Assembly (NCBI GenBank): GCA_963836015.1
Contig: CAWIIF010000004.1
Span: 1,612,001-1,676,000 of the forward strand
Source of the DNA: CAWCDJ01 sp963836015
GTDB lineage: Bacteria; Acidobacteriota; Terriglobia; Bryobacterales; Bryobacteraceae
Length of the DNA: 64,000 nucleotides
Reading direction: 5' to 3'
The position numbers and the translations under genes were made by a program. Positions 8,601 through 18,026 of the stretch are shown one piece after another; within the stretch, counting starts at the first letter, position 1; the number at the start of each line of letters is the position of its first letter. Under the pieces are notes generated by a model. It was not told where the DNA came from. It saw nothing but the letters and a program-made list of their open reading frames with translations, and searched no databases.

Positions 8601-9692
8601 AAAACTGGCAAGGGACACGGCCGTTGCGAACGTGACGGTGTTGGCAACATTGTCGACGCCGGTAACCTGGTGCAATTCGCCGGGCAGCCCGTTCAGTTCC
8701 AGCCAGTCGTCGGTGACTTCCACCCAATCGTTGGGGGAAAACCGAAGCACGCTGTCCTTCCCTGTGCTCTGCACGGTCAGCACGGTCCCGCCCTGCGCGA
8801 TCCCGCTGACTGCGGTAGCCACCGAGCCGTTATCGCGCGACCACTTAAATGTCGCCGTTCCGGCAGAGCCGGGCTGGTGGATCTCCACCCGGTAGAGTTG
8901 ATTTTCGAGACCGGTGTATCCGGTATTCGGAGTCAGGCAGCAGGGGCCGCCGGCGCTTGACTGCACCACGCCGGTCGTCAGTCTCGGCCCCGGGGGCAGC
9001 AGGAGATTCTGCCAGGCCGCCGTCAGGTTCGCATCGGGAGTGGAACAGCTCACGCCTTGCACGCCGCTCACGTCCAGCCACTTCACCTGCCACACGGTTT
9101 GCACGCGCCCCGTGGTATCGACTCCCACGGCTTTCTCGACCAGATCCGGATCCTCCAGGAAGGTGACGTCCCGCAGCCATACGTCCAGGTAAACCAGGAA
9201 GGGACCGCCGGACTGAGGAAACGGAGCCAGCCCGCTCGCGTTCGGATAGTAAGGCTGCCTGGTGTAATCGACCCCAACCTGGCCCGTCAGTTCATCGAGG
9301 GCGGAGTCCCATGTCGGGCTCAGCGTGAACCTGCTGATCACACTGGTGCTGGCGGGAGGTGCGCCGCCGCCGGGAATCCACTTTTGGGGGTTGGGCGCCG
9401 GTAGCCCGTGGTTTTCCGCCAGCAGCCCATCCACGTACATGCGGCCCGGGCCGATGCTGATCGAGACATTCCCCGAAGCATCCTGGCTCAAACCGATCTG
9501 GAAGGCAGTCTTGGTGGTCAGGGGCACTACGGCGCGTCCCAGCGTATCCAGGGTTCCGGCCCGGATCCGGCGGGCGAATTCGGCCAGCCATTCATTCCAG
9601 TCCGAGTCCAGCTGCACTCGTCCCTGCTGCATCACCACCCCGGAGAAATTGTTCCAGGGGTCGAAAGTGAATCGGCTGCTGTCGAAACTCAT
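5700..9692 (-). CDS. DUF6519 eCIS structural protein with two sheath-domain-like modules
   Basis: This 1330-residue protein begins with the DUF6519 signature (FDPWNNFSGVVMQQGRVQLD, then DWNEW). It has no signal peptide and no membrane segment. DUF6519 proteins are found in eCIS and related contractile-tail loci; their exact role is not established, but a baseplate periphery or fibre-like role is plausible. Residues about 486-580 and 603-687 are two similar beta-rich modules with the pattern FLxxQ...WPxNFA...NFxLEVxY...ExFxNLSL. They resemble modules in the neighbouring baseplate protein and the insertion domain of the sheath. The C-terminal half is Gly/Pro/Thr/Val-rich with further repeats of Ig-like character. 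It is read between the tail-protein-I-like gene (12-base gap) and the DUF4157 gene. Confidence 0.85.
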   Translation of the reverse strand: MSFDSSRFTFDPWNNFSGVVMQQGRVQLDSDWNEWLAEFARRIRAGTLDTLGRAVVPLTTKTAFQIGLSQDASGNVSISIGPGRMYVDGLLAENHGLPAPNPQKWIPGGGAPPASTSVISRFTLSPTWDSALDELTGQVGVDYTRQPYYPNASGLAPFPQSGGPFLVYLDVWLRDVTFLEDPDLVEKAVGVDTTGRVQTVWQVKWLDVSGVQGVSCSTPDANLTAAWQNLLLPPGPRLTTGVVQSSAGGPCCLTPNTGYTGLENQLYRVEIHQPGSAGTATFKWSRDNGSVATAVSGIAQGGTVLTVQSTGKDSVLRFSPNDWVEVTDDWLELNGLPGELHQVTGVDNVANTVTFATAVSLASFPVDSTGLTDPSRHTRLTRWDQGGKVFQSDGVTVWVDLNAAGSTGDIPVPSAGTTLLLENGVTVTFGLVPNARTFKSGDYWDFAARATDGTVEFLSQAPPRGIHHHYARLAVMGLSSVKLSGKGTLTLQDRSQPPIGFLNFQATDTGAWPANFAVATRANGVNPVNFDLEVIYNPAAGQGVTLPVTVESFTNLSLDPAAPNFAPLVLKSSNFVSAPGPFVPPSKTPVFSVAFSAGSPLPATGTLQLTDTSNPPIPFLTLQTNAAANWPPNFALSASPSGTAGNFNLEVVYAAAGGSPATLERFANLSLSGIASQVSSQFLTNLATPLAPPFPVLNLVTLTDCRTFWPPSSTQAPPALHVTKTSWANDAIMTLGTFLQGLQVALDGAPTPSSVTSSTVIVTLEAPLTGQTALFISEIIPGTPTVTSSSVITWTPPTGFSLPSAFANAVQFRIRVTLKGHFIWTKSGGQLVYLDGQAFGQLDGQRADGTTMTSLVLPSGAGMRASDFESWLFLAPNAPLSFTVNPVVPALLRGEGLTEVVSDIVITGTGGVPTPAGAAVPLVNITVTMNTGVTSRLFAGTPAVLLDAVLLIDEPSSPPGSGKLNTLPTQPAPVGVGGSSGIDFKDGQAPNIIVGQTSPSAGNSVTFFGVPIDPPGTGSRVLRITNLRINGTVAISSGTGSLQFLAVLSVSDTKALPLTTTAPVTVGVADPSTSVAVLSTSATGGIFTINPSAGVNPALVSNPAATGVINVMLQFTGAMPGAFKPATAKQNFIPGVPYTAEESFDGTGLQLVPGAPPINVFMGHADQGTQFVARFQNVPPNVLVFVTTRDVPPGGLQNNDPDNPPARAVLVFPTSQAGKTPGGVPLGTGGKTSGQTAGIPIGLVPTQSGLAPASAQAIWEWVGPPQPGQQQILQFGVVLAMAPGSALPAAVTATVHLNLGPISTVGSASQSDPVPRFTDVSQALNLFTVP

Positions 9693-9704
9693 GCGATGTT
9701 CCTC

Positions 9705-11846
9705 TTAGGTTGCGTAGAAGATCCCGAATTCCAGGCCGACCGGAAGGTATTCCTGCATGCGCACGCGCAAATCCGTTTCGCGCAGGGGCGCAAGCAGGAA
9801 GTGGAAAGCTCCCATCTCGCCGCCGTCGTCCGCTCCGCGGCGTATAGCGTCATCGGTCAATGGCGACAGCTTCGCATACCCCGGATCTCCGTACCGCAGG
9901 GAATAAAAGAGAGGCTGCGGTGCCCCCGGCGCCTGCTCCACACATTCGAACCGGCGTGGCGTGATGGACCCTGCCGGCAGGAAGCTGAACCGGACGCAGC
10001 CCTGTTGTTTGCGGGCGGCCCACAGCGGAGCGCGCCACAACGGTGGAGAGGCGGCCAGGTCGGCCGTAGAAAGCCGGGCCCACAGGAGGCTGTCGGAGAC
10101 CAGGGTGAGCAGAGAGGCATAGACTTTTCCGACTACGGTGCAGCCCGCGAGGGTCAACGCGCCGCCGGCCTGCGGTTGTTTCGTTGCGGGGTCGATCCCG
10201 GCCACGTACGCCACGCCCGAAGGGTCGGCCGCGTCCAGGATGCTGTCGGAGAGGCTGGCGATCGCCTGCCCGCCGACCCACAATCCGCCCACGATCGATT
10301 TCCGGATCACGACCTGCACTCCGGCCGGCTCCACCAGCAGGGCGGGTTGGCCGGCGTAGGCCGGCTGCGGATTGCCCTGCGGCGTCAAGGCCCAGCCCGG
10401 AACCAGGGTGCAGTGAGTCAGTCCCAGGTGACTCAGCAGGTTCGACCCTCCATCGGTCGCGTGGACGAGGGCTGGCGGAAGAGGAGCGCCCCCGGAAGGC
10501 GGAGCATATGTGACCACGAGGCCGCTCAGATCGAACAGGCTCTCGGCGCCGCCGGTTACGGAGATCGCTTCTCCCAGGACCAAAGTGGGCCGGCACCCGT
10601 CGGCGGCCCGGAGCTCGATGTGTCCATTGGCCTTCACCACCACCCCGAGGCCCGCCGGTTCGTTATAGCGTCCGCTGTCGGTGACCTCCACTACGCCGTC
10701 CCCGGGCAGCGTGCCCAACGCCTCGTGGATGGTCGGATAGTCGCGCGGCACCCGCACCACCGCTTGTTCAGGAGACGCGGCAAAAGTATCTGCACGGGGG
10801 TATTCGCCGCCGCCCATATCGGCATTGAAGCCGTAGTAGAAGGTCGCGGTCAGCGAGTGCGCCGGCCCTGGAGGAGGCACGGCGATACGGCCCAGCTCAG
10901 GATCGACGGCGGCGGTGAAGGGGCTTCCGGCGGGCGGCTGATTGTTCCAGCTTCCGTCATCCCCGGAGAGATCGCACACCTGGATTTTGGATGGGACCAC
11001 CAGCGATCCGTCGATGTACAGGGCGAGGCTGTTACCCGGGTCGTAGTTCAGCGCCGCCGGGTCGGCCGCGAGAGTCTGCCGGATGTCGCTGCACAAAACC
11101 GGGCGCACCAAGACGTCCGGCACATTGACCGGGCGCGCCCGCTCCGTGATTTCGGAGCCTTGCGAGACGGGGTGTTTGAATAGCTGTATGTCCCGTCCCA
11201 GAGAGCTGAAGCGGAAGCAGGTATTGCCGGCGGCGGCCACCGCGGGCGATGCCGTCAGGCTATAGGCATTCAGCGACCACAAAAAGATCCCGATGTTTGG
11301 AATGTTGTAGCGGCCGCGCTCCACGGCGATCCGCCGCACGTCCACGGTGTGGGCCGTGGCATCGAAGCCCGTGTTCATATAGGCCCGCGGCTGCCACCGC
11401 CGCAGGTTCGGCGCGTAATGGTTGTGCGGCCGGATGTGGTTCATGTACTGGGTGGTTGCCAGCACCTTGAAGAGCTCCACAGCATGGGCGCCCCATCCCG
11501 TGACATCGCGGGCCAGTTGTTCCAGCACCAATACGGTGCCTTTGCGCCGGCGAAACGAGATAGTGTGCGCCACTTCCGCGCGAGGGCTGGCCACCGCCGA
11601 AGCCACTCCGTGCACGGGCTGGTAGCCGATCAGGTCTCCGATATACGGCACGACCCACGGGGCGCACGTTTCGATGAACTGGTTGTCGTAGAGCTGGTCG
11701 AGATCTTCGGCGACCACCGCCAGTTGCTCCTCGATCAGCATCAGCAGCGACTGAAGCGGGCCGGGCGCGGACTGGGCGAGCTGGGCGTCCCTCAGGCGGT
11801 AGAGCGCCGGCAGCAGGTCGAACAGGCTCTGTCCGTTGGAGCTCAT
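9705..11846 (-). CDS. Phage tail protein I-like / eCIS baseplate-fibre protein
   Basis: This 713-residue protein has an N-terminus (SLFDLLPALYRLRD, then a QLAVVAEDLDQLYDNQFIETCAPWVVPYIGDLIG-type region) that fits the phage P2 tail protein I group. In contractile tails that group links the baseplate wedge to fibres. A conserved middle stretch (RRRKGTVLVLEQLARDVTGW) follows. Residues about 375-620 are rich in short beta repeats (VQVVIRKSIVGG, ASLSDSILDAA, TLAGCTVVG), suggesting a beta-helix-like region. The start overlaps the stop of the upstream baseplate gene by ATGA. No separate receptor-binding fibre gene was recognised in this operon, so this protein or the DUF6519 protein may serve that function (inference). 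Confidence 0.8.
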   Translation of the reverse strand: MSSNGQSLFDLLPALYRLRDAQLAQSAPGPLQSLLMLIEEQLAVVAEDLDQLYDNQFIETCAPWVVPYIGDLIGYQPVHGVASAVASPRAEVAHTISFRRRKGTVLVLEQLARDVTGWGAHAVELFKVLATTQYMNHIRPHNHYAPNLRRWQPRAYMNTGFDATAHTVDVRRIAVERGRYNIPNIGIFLWSLNAYSLTASPAVAAAGNTCFRFSSLGRDIQLFKHPVSQGSEITERARPVNVPDVLVRPVLCSDIRQTLAADPAALNYDPGNSLALYIDGSLVVPSKIQVCDLSGDDGSWNNQPPAGSPFTAAVDPELGRIAVPPPGPAHSLTATFYYGFNADMGGGEYPRADTFAASPEQAVVRVPRDYPTIHEALGTLPGDGVVEVTDSGRYNEPAGLGVVVKANGHIELRAADGCRPTLVLGEAISVTGGAESLFDLSGLVVTYAPPSGGAPLPPALVHATDGGSNLLSHLGLTHCTLVPGWALTPQGNPQPAYAGQPALLVEPAGVQVVIRKSIVGGLWVGGQAIASLSDSILDAADPSGVAYVAGIDPATKQPQAGGALTLAGCTVVGKVYASLLTLVSDSLLWARLSTADLAASPPLWRAPLWAARKQQGCVRFSFLPAGSITPRRFECVEQAPGAPQPLFYSLRYGDPGYAKLSPLTDDAIRRGADDGGEMGAFHFLLAPLRETDLRVRMQEYLPVGLEFGIFYAT

Positions 11847-14818
11847 GACATCACCCCCAGGACCACCGATTTAGGATCGGGATCCAAAACCAGAATCTCT
11901 GCCGGCAGCGGCACAGAAAGGGTTCCGGCGACCGGCAGATACGCGCAGATGCGGGTCGGGGAATCTGAAAACGGGCGCGGCAACGTGACCTGTTGTGCCA
12001 GCCAGTTGTTGAGATTGGAGACGCTGAAGCCTCCGGACTGGCCGGCCAGGTCGCCGCCTGCGCTGGTCGCCACGATATGGATGCCCGTCACATTCACCGC
12101 CGCTACCCCGGGCACAGCCTGGATTACGGCTGCGATCTCGTCCACCGAAACACCCTGGCCGAAGGTCCGCGCCGCGAAGCTGTAGGCCTGCGTCAGGGCC
12201 TGAAGCACTGCCGCCTTGACCGTAGGCGGGTCGTACCTCGGGTCGTATTGCAGATCGGCCGACAGTCCGAAGAGCGTCTCCAGAAAAGATCGCGCGGTGA
12301 TCGGGATGAGGGGATTGCCGAAATTGTGCAGCGACGTGACGAGATTCGTCAGCGTAGGGTTTCCGGGAGGCAGCGCCGACCCGTTGACGCCGGCCACCGT
12401 CAGAAAGACGCCGCGGCCCGGGCCGTTGGGAATCCAGATGGCGTGAGCTTTGGCAACGCCTGCGAAGGTGGAGGCGTAGCTCTGGTAATCCGTGATGGAG
12501 ACCGCCCGTCCCAAGGTCAACACGGTTTGCGGCGCGCTGGAACGTAAGTCGTCGATCGACGCGGGATCCTGGCCGCCGGTCGCGGCCGTGGGGTTCGTGA
12601 CGCCGCCGACTCCCAGCGGACGGTCCATCAAAGTGGTCAAAGTGCCCGGTCCGACGTTCCCTTGAGAGCCCGATCCGATTCGATAATTGCCATGAATGTT
12701 GTTCGGGCCGGTGGGCAATGTCGCCCCTTCCACCCCATCGCCGAACTGCACCGTGGCGGTGCCGTCCGGTTGGTTGAGCGTGGCAAAAACCTGTTGGGAA
12801 GCGGGCTGATTGTAGAGGCTGGGCACTTCGGTCCAGGTCATTCCATTGGCCTGGACCTGCAGGGTGCTCTGCCTCCCGGTGGGGGTGGGCGCCTGGATGA
12901 ACGTCAGCGGCGCCTGCTTCAGGGTGAAGCTCTGATTGGCGGTAAACGCGCTGCCGCCGCCCAGGATCTCGCTCACTGACTGGCCGTGAGTGGCGAGGCC
13001 GACGTTGGCATTGACGGAAGTGGTGTTGCGGTCGTAACAGTTGACCAGGTTCGATCGCAGCAGGATCCGCGTGTGGGAGTAGGGCGTCGTGACGCTGCTC
13101 ACCGAGGTCACCAGGGCATACTCGCTCACCACCGGATCGCTGCTGCCCGAGGGGGCAAGAATGAAATTACTCAGCATGGCCTGCTTGACGATGCCCGGCC
13201 TGCCGCTCGCGTCTTCCACATTCAACGTCAACGGATCGGTGAAGGAGCTCCAATCGGGAACCGAGAAATCCGTATTCAAAGGAAGCGGTGCGGGGCCGGT
13301 GAGGGTCAATGTGTCGCCCGGCTTCAAGGTCATCGAAGCTGACCCGTCGTCGGGGTCGAAGGAAAGGGTGGTGATTCCATCGCCCACGGCGATTTTTTGA
13401 CGGTTCCCCGAGAGGGCCACGACTTTTGCTCCGACCAGGTCGGGCCGCAGGTCCTTCAGGTCCAGGAATCTGCCATAGAGCGGATAGTTCAGAGGCTGAT
13501 CGCCGACGGGCAGCTCTTCGCTTTGGGCCCAGACCTCTGTGGACTGCAGCGGAAACGTAGTGGCGATGCTGGCATCGGTGAAATCCGCGGCCAGTTCGGT
13601 CACCTTGCCGCTCAAGCCGAAGTTGGCGAGAGATACGGAGTTGGCCTGTTGCACCTTGTAGAGCTGGGCCTCGTAGACGGCATTCTGCTGGAAGGTGCCG
13701 AATACCCCCAGCGTAGCTCGCAGGAAGAAGCGGAACTCCGCGAAGCTTTTCTTCACCAGCGCGAACCAGCTTCCGACGGCGATTTTCGGATACGCCGCAT
13801 CCAGATCGATCCGGCTGCTCGAGGGAATTTGAAAGGCGAACCACTCCCAGGGACTGGTGTCATCGTTGATGAGCGCCGGCAGGCTGGTGGTGGTCGGAGC
13901 GTTGCTGTTGACGAAAAGACTGGGATTCGGCGCATTGTGCCCGAAAAGCGCCGCCTTCTGTCGAAAGGCGTAAACCTTGGCGGAGGTCCAGTTGGAAGGG
14001 CTGCCCGAGGTCCCGTCGCCGGTCACGTGTGACAGCCTCTTGTCCCACGACACATACGTGAGATTGCGGATCGCGTCGGTTTCGACCCGGTTCAGGACGA
14101 CCACGTCCCATTGCTCGCTGAGCCTCGTTTCGCGATCCACCCCAAGGATCAGCAGCGAATCCCCGGTTTGCAGTTGGGTGGAGGTGCCGCTCAGGTAGAC
14201 GCTGCTGGCTCCGGGAGGGATCCAGGGTTGGCCGGTCTGCACCGGGAGCGCATTCCAATCGGCCTTCGCCTGGATGGCGGCCGAGGTCTCGAAAGTCTGG
14301 GGCTTCTGGCCCTGCGCCGGAACGCTCTGCACCTGGCTGCCCGCCGGAATGGTGATCGCGGGCGTGGATGGATCGGGCGTCAGCCCCGGAGCGGCCTTCA
14401 GCGTAAATGCCAGGTAGACTGAGGCTGAAATACCGGGCGCGGGCTGGTAGCCGATCAGCCGGGAGAGCTCCGTCAACGATCGTAACTGGGTCGCCGTTCG
14501 CAGGTAGCTCTCGTTGGCCAGCCGCTCCTGGTAAAAGGTCAGGATGTCCAGCACCGTGGCGGTGGCGTCCAGGAAGGCGATGGTGAAATCGTCGTCCTCG
14601 CGCGTCTTGAGGGCCGCCAGCGCCGGGTAATCGGAAGTGGACAGCCGCGCCAGCATGGACTCCTTGAAGGTGGCCCAGGTGCCCGCGCGGTAGGCGATAG
14701 ACGAGAGGCCGGGCGGGTTGGTCTCCACCTGCGGGGTTTCGACGCTGGTGCCGGAGCAGCAGCCACAGAGGCAGTCGGAATTTCCCGTGCAGCTCATAGG
14801 GTTCTCACTTCCCGCCAT
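11843..14818 (-). CDS. Putative eCIS baseplate assembly protein (TIGR02243-type, Afp12/gp7-like position)
   Basis: This 991-residue protein carries the conserved wedge-protein region near its N-terminus (ALKTREDDDFTIAFLDATAT, VLDILTFYQERLANESYL, then SLTELSRLIGYQPAPG) and a gpJ-like C-terminal region (TALSITDYQSYASTF-type segment, then ...VPGVAAVNVTGIHIV). It would form the outer baseplate wedge with the gene product of 14805-18026. The N-terminus is cysteine-rich (MSCTGNSDCLCGCCSG). Translation may start at the ATG complementary to 14818, overlapping the previous stop, or at the ATG at 14797, which has a GGGAAG Shine-Dalgarno about 10 bases upstream; the latter is slightly favoured. The stop overlaps the next gene by ATGA. 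Confidence 0.88.
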   Translation of the reverse strand: MAGSENPMSCTGNSDCLCGCCSGTSVETPQVETNPPGLSSIAYRAGTWATFKESMLARLSTSDYPALAALKTREDDDFTIAFLDATATVLDILTFYQERLANESYLRTATQLRSLTELSRLIGYQPAPGISASVYLAFTLKAAPGLTPDPSTPAITIPAGSQVQSVPAQGQKPQTFETSAAIQAKADWNALPVQTGQPWIPPGASSVYLSGTSTQLQTGDSLLILGVDRETRLSEQWDVVVLNRVETDAIRNLTYVSWDKRLSHVTGDGTSGSPSNWTSAKVYAFRQKAALFGHNAPNPSLFVNSNAPTTTSLPALINDDTSPWEWFAFQIPSSSRIDLDAAYPKIAVGSWFALVKKSFAEFRFFLRATLGVFGTFQQNAVYEAQLYKVQQANSVSLANFGLSGKVTELAADFTDASIATTFPLQSTEVWAQSEELPVGDQPLNYPLYGRFLDLKDLRPDLVGAKVVALSGNRQKIAVGDGITTLSFDPDDGSASMTLKPGDTLTLTGPAPLPLNTDFSVPDWSSFTDPLTLNVEDASGRPGIVKQAMLSNFILAPSGSSDPVVSEYALVTSVSSVTTPYSHTRILLRSNLVNCYDRNTTSVNANVGLATHGQSVSEILGGGSAFTANQSFTLKQAPLTFIQAPTPTGRQSTLQVQANGMTWTEVPSLYNQPASQQVFATLNQPDGTATVQFGDGVEGATLPTGPNNIHGNYRIGSGSQGNVGPGTLTTLMDRPLGVGGVTNPTAATGGQDPASIDDLRSSAPQTVLTLGRAVSITDYQSYASTFAGVAKAHAIWIPNGPGRGVFLTVAGVNGSALPPGNPTLTNLVTSLHNFGNPLIPITARSFLETLFGLSADLQYDPRYDPPTVKAAVLQALTQAYSFAARTFGQGVSVDEIAAVIQAVPGVAAVNVTGIHIVATSAGGDLAGQSGGFSVSNLNNWLAQQVTLPRPFSDSPTRICAYLPVAGTLSVPLPAEILVLDPDPKSVVLGVMS

Positions 14819-17800
14819 CCATGAACAGGGTCAACTGGCCATGGTTGGGAAAATTGGGATCGTTATCCAGCCGGGCGATTTGCAACGGCCCGAGCTTAAT
14901 CTCTCCGGCCGACAGGTACGCGCTGGAATTGACGCCCTGGGGTTGGAACGTCACCGCCCGCACCGCCGTCACGCCCGCCACGGAGCGGGCCGCGGCGTAG
15001 ATCGGGCTGAGAAAAACGGTCTGTCCGAAGGTGAAGTTGTCCGGGGCGAAGAGCCTGCCCAAGACTTGCAGCAGGGCGCGCTGCACATCGCTCCGGAAAT
15101 AATTGGGATCCACGCAAACTTCCAGCGCGATCTGGAGAGGGACGTATAGAGGCGGGGCCAACTCCAGGTCCTGGCCGGCGAGCCGGTAGCGTTCCTCGGT
15201 GCGTTTCAAAGTCGTCTGCAGGTCCGGGGCCGGATTGCCGCCTCCCTTCGGGTCTACCGCCAGAAAGACCGTGTACCAGCTTCCCGTCCAGCGCAGAGAG
15301 GCCACGGCTTGGCTGACTTGCGGATTGCCTTCGGCCACTGCCTCGTAATCCGCCATGGTCACGGCTCTTTCCTGGGTCAGAAACGCCTGCGGCGCGCGCC
15401 GGCGGATCTGCTGATTGGTTTCGGGGTCGGCGCCTCCCGTGGCCGGCAGCGGGTTGCGGCAGGCTCGAATTCGGGCATCGGCCGCAGCCAGGAAGATCAG
15501 GCTGTCCGCTCCGACGTTGCCGGCAGTGCCGTTGCCGATCCGGTAGGAGCCGTCGAAGGCGGTGCCGGTATCCGGCGCCTTCCCGTTGGTGTCGTCTCCG
15601 AACCGCAGCGTCGCCGTGCCGTCCGATTCCACCTCGACCACGAAGCCCGGGTCCGATTCACCGCTTTCGAGCAGATCCTGCACCGGGCTCCAGGTTTCCG
15701 TGCGCGCGTTCAGAGTTCCGGACAGGGAGATGACCGGGACCGCCTCGCTCGGGTCGAAATGAATCTGGGCGTAGGCTGAGACACCAGCGGCCGCCGTGCG
15801 GGCGAAGCTCCTGACCGAGACCAGTTCAGACTTGAGGTTGACCTGGTCGGCGGCGGTGCTCAGGGAGAGGTTGGCGAATTTTTCTACAGTCACGGACGAC
15901 GGGGCATAGACGACCTCGAGGTCGAACAGCACAGGGTTCGGGTCGGGATGTGCCGTGACGCCGAAGAGGAAAGTCCAGCCGGACGGGTTCGTGGCCTCGA
16001 GCGTCAGATACGTCTCCGCAGGGCTGCCCAGATCCTGTAAGTCCACGATCCCCGAATTGGGAAGCATGGTGGGAGTCGCCGGAAATCCGGCGGGCGGCGA
16101 ACTGGGCGGGACATAGCTGGCCGGCACCTGGATCAGTTGCGAATGGGCGTTGATCTGAGTCGCTACGAAGTTCGGGTCCGCCGGTACCAGTGAGAGATCC
16201 GTGAACTGCTCGACGATGACGCGCTGCTGAATGCCGGCCGCTCCTCCTGGCGGGTTGTAGACCACCGACAGGTCGAAATGGGCGGGGTTGCCAGAGTTGG
16301 CCCCCACCACGACACCGAATAACTGCGGCCAGCCGGCCGTATTGGTGGCGCCGAGAGTCAGGCACGTGAAGCCTTTCGAGTCCTTAAGGCTGACCACGCC
16401 GGTCGCGCCGAGGAGCACCGGAGCGGGCGCTACCGGGACGCCGGCCGCGGGCAGGGAAGCGGCCGGCAACGGAACCGCCTGAGTCAGCGGGCTGTCCGGG
16501 ACAGTCGGGCGGAACCGCACCGGCAGCGGTGTGGGAGGCGCAATCTGGCAGCGGTCGGCGCCGGGGTCGCGCGGGAAGAAAAGCGCGGGCGCCCGCACCG
16601 TGCCGAAGTCCTTCCCCGAGAAGGATAGGCCATGATCGGCCAGGACCACGTTGCCGAAGGCCGCGCTGACGTCCGTCGCGGTCTGCTGGTCACCGCTGGA
16701 ATCCAGGTAAGAAGAAGAGATACAAGCCGCAAACGGCAGCGCATCTTCCTGGGACCATTGGATTTCGGTCACCGGGATCGGATTTCCGTCCTTGCCGGTG
16801 AACAAGGGGTCGACCAGCAGGGCCACCTGGGTCAGCCTGACGGCGCAGCGGTGCCGGATATCGGCGTCCGCCGGGTCTCCGGTCTGGGGACCTTTCATTT
16901 CCTGGAAGATCAGGACATCGCCCGGGTGGAGGTTTGGGTAGGAGCCGGCGAGGGTCGCCTCGGTGGCGCCTTTGGGCAGGCAGCAGTCGGTATCGCCCCA
17001 AGTGTAGAAGGAGATCTGGTCGTGTTCCGGGTAGAGGACCGCGTCGCACATCGGCTCGAATACCTGGACGCCGCTCAACAGTGCCGCCTCCTCGTTGTTC
17101 GAGCCGATCGCCAGGCTGGAGGGCATGCCGGGCGCAAACGTATAGAAGCGCGTCACGGAGCGGTCCAGGAAGATCGGGTCTCCGGGGTTTCCGGCCACCT
17201 GAAGCTGGATCCAGGCCCGCGCGTTGGCGCCGTCGTGGACGTGGTAGTCCACCAGAAGGGCGTGCCTGCGGAGCGAGATCCGGCTGCGCGCCGTCCCCAG
17301 GTAAGCCTCGGTGGCGACGGCGTCCTGCTGGTAGCTGAGATGATCGCCGACGTAGGCGATCAGTTCGGCAAGCGCTACGCCCAGATCGGCCTCGCTGGTG
17401 CCTGCCCATCCCGGCAAAAGCTGGCTCAGGCGGTCGAGGATCACGGTGCGGAAGCTGCCATAGTCCTTAGCCAGGTAATTGATCGGCGGCGGAACCGGTC
17501 CGGATGGCGGGCACTGGGGGGACTGCGGGGCGCAGTCGAAGTTCGGTCCGCATTCCACCTTGAACGAAAATTCGACCTCGGCCAGTTGCGGATCGAACCC
17601 AATTAAGACCTCGGTGACCGCAAAAGGGTCCTCCAGGGCCTGGGTGGAGTCATTGACCAGGCGTAACTTATACGTCGAGAAGTCGCCCGCCTGGCCGGTG
17701 CGGACTACCAGCACGTTGGCGGCGTCCGGGAGGGACTGGAAGTAGCTCTGCTCCTTGGGATTGGTCAGCAGCGGCGGAGGCGTGGAGGCCGGCGCCACCC

Positions 17801-18026
17801 AATCCACCGAGATATGGGTGATGCTTTCGCCGCCCTGGATGAGCACGTTGTTAGGGGCCAGCGTCGAGGGCACCGCCTTCAGGCAATGGATCAGCAAGGT
17901 ACGCTGGCGGGGGCTGTCGAGCGCGACGGCGTCCTGGTCGAGCACTTCCAGGTAGTCGATGCCGTTCAGGGAAGCGCTTTTCAGAACCGCGCTCTTGCGG
18001 TTATCATTGCAGCAACTGTAGATCAT
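14805..18026 (-). CDS. Putative eCIS baseplate assembly protein (Afp11/gp6-like position) with two sheath-domain-like modules
   Basis: This 1073-residue wedge protein has the family signature at about residues 183-260 (INYLAKDYGSFRTVILDRLS, then SEADLGVALAELIAYVGDHL and SYQQDAVATEAYLGTARSR). A gpJ-like C-terminal half follows (RIGNGTAGNVGADSL; RRRAPQAFLTQERAVTMADYE). Between the two halves, residues about 542-635 and 655-740 are two tandem modules with the pattern LTLxATN..GW..LFGV...NP..FDLxVVY...VExFxxLSL. They match the modules in the DUF6519 protein and the sheath insertion domain. Such an insertion is not needed for the basic wedge fold. The ATG overlaps the gp25 stop (ATGA). Confidence 0.88.
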   Translation of the reverse strand: MIYSCCNDNRKSAVLKSASLNGIDYLEVLDQDAVALDSPRQRTLLIHCLKAVPSTLAPNNVLIQGGESITHISVDWVAPASTPPPLLTNPKEQSYFQSLPDAANVLVVRTGQAGDFSTYKLRLVNDSTQALEDPFAVTEVLIGFDPQLAEVEFSFKVECGPNFDCAPQSPQCPPSGPVPPPINYLAKDYGSFRTVILDRLSQLLPGWAGTSEADLGVALAELIAYVGDHLSYQQDAVATEAYLGTARSRISLRRHALLVDYHVHDGANARAWIQLQVAGNPGDPIFLDRSVTRFYTFAPGMPSSLAIGSNNEEAALLSGVQVFEPMCDAVLYPEHDQISFYTWGDTDCCLPKGATEATLAGSYPNLHPGDVLIFQEMKGPQTGDPADADIRHRCAVRLTQVALLVDPLFTGKDGNPIPVTEIQWSQEDALPFAACISSSYLDSSGDQQTATDVSAAFGNVVLADHGLSFSGKDFGTVRAPALFFPRDPGADRCQIAPPTPLPVRFRPTVPDSPLTQAVPLPAASLPAAGVPVAPAPVLLGATGVVSLKDSKGFTCLTLGATNTAGWPQLFGVVVGANSGNPAHFDLSVVYNPPGGAAGIQQRVIVEQFTDLSLVPADPNFVATQINAHSQLIQVPASYVPPSSPPAGFPATPTMLPNSGIVDLQDLGSPAETYLTLEATNPSGWTFLFGVTAHPDPNPVLFDLEVVYAPSSVTVEKFANLSLSTAADQVNLKSELVSVRSFARTAAAGVSAYAQIHFDPSEAVPVISLSGTLNARTETWSPVQDLLESGESDPGFVVEVESDGTATLRFGDDTNGKAPDTGTAFDGSYRIGNGTAGNVGADSLIFLAAADARIRACRNPLPATGGADPETNQQIRRRAPQAFLTQERAVTMADYEAVAEGNPQVSQAVASLRWTGSWYTVFLAVDPKGGGNPAPDLQTTLKRTEERYRLAGQDLELAPPLYVPLQIALEVCVDPNYFRSDVQRALLQVLGRLFAPDNFTFGQTVFLSPIYAAARSVAGVTAVRAVTFQPQGVNSSAYLSAGEIKLGPLQIARLDNDPNFPNHGQLTLFMDGGK

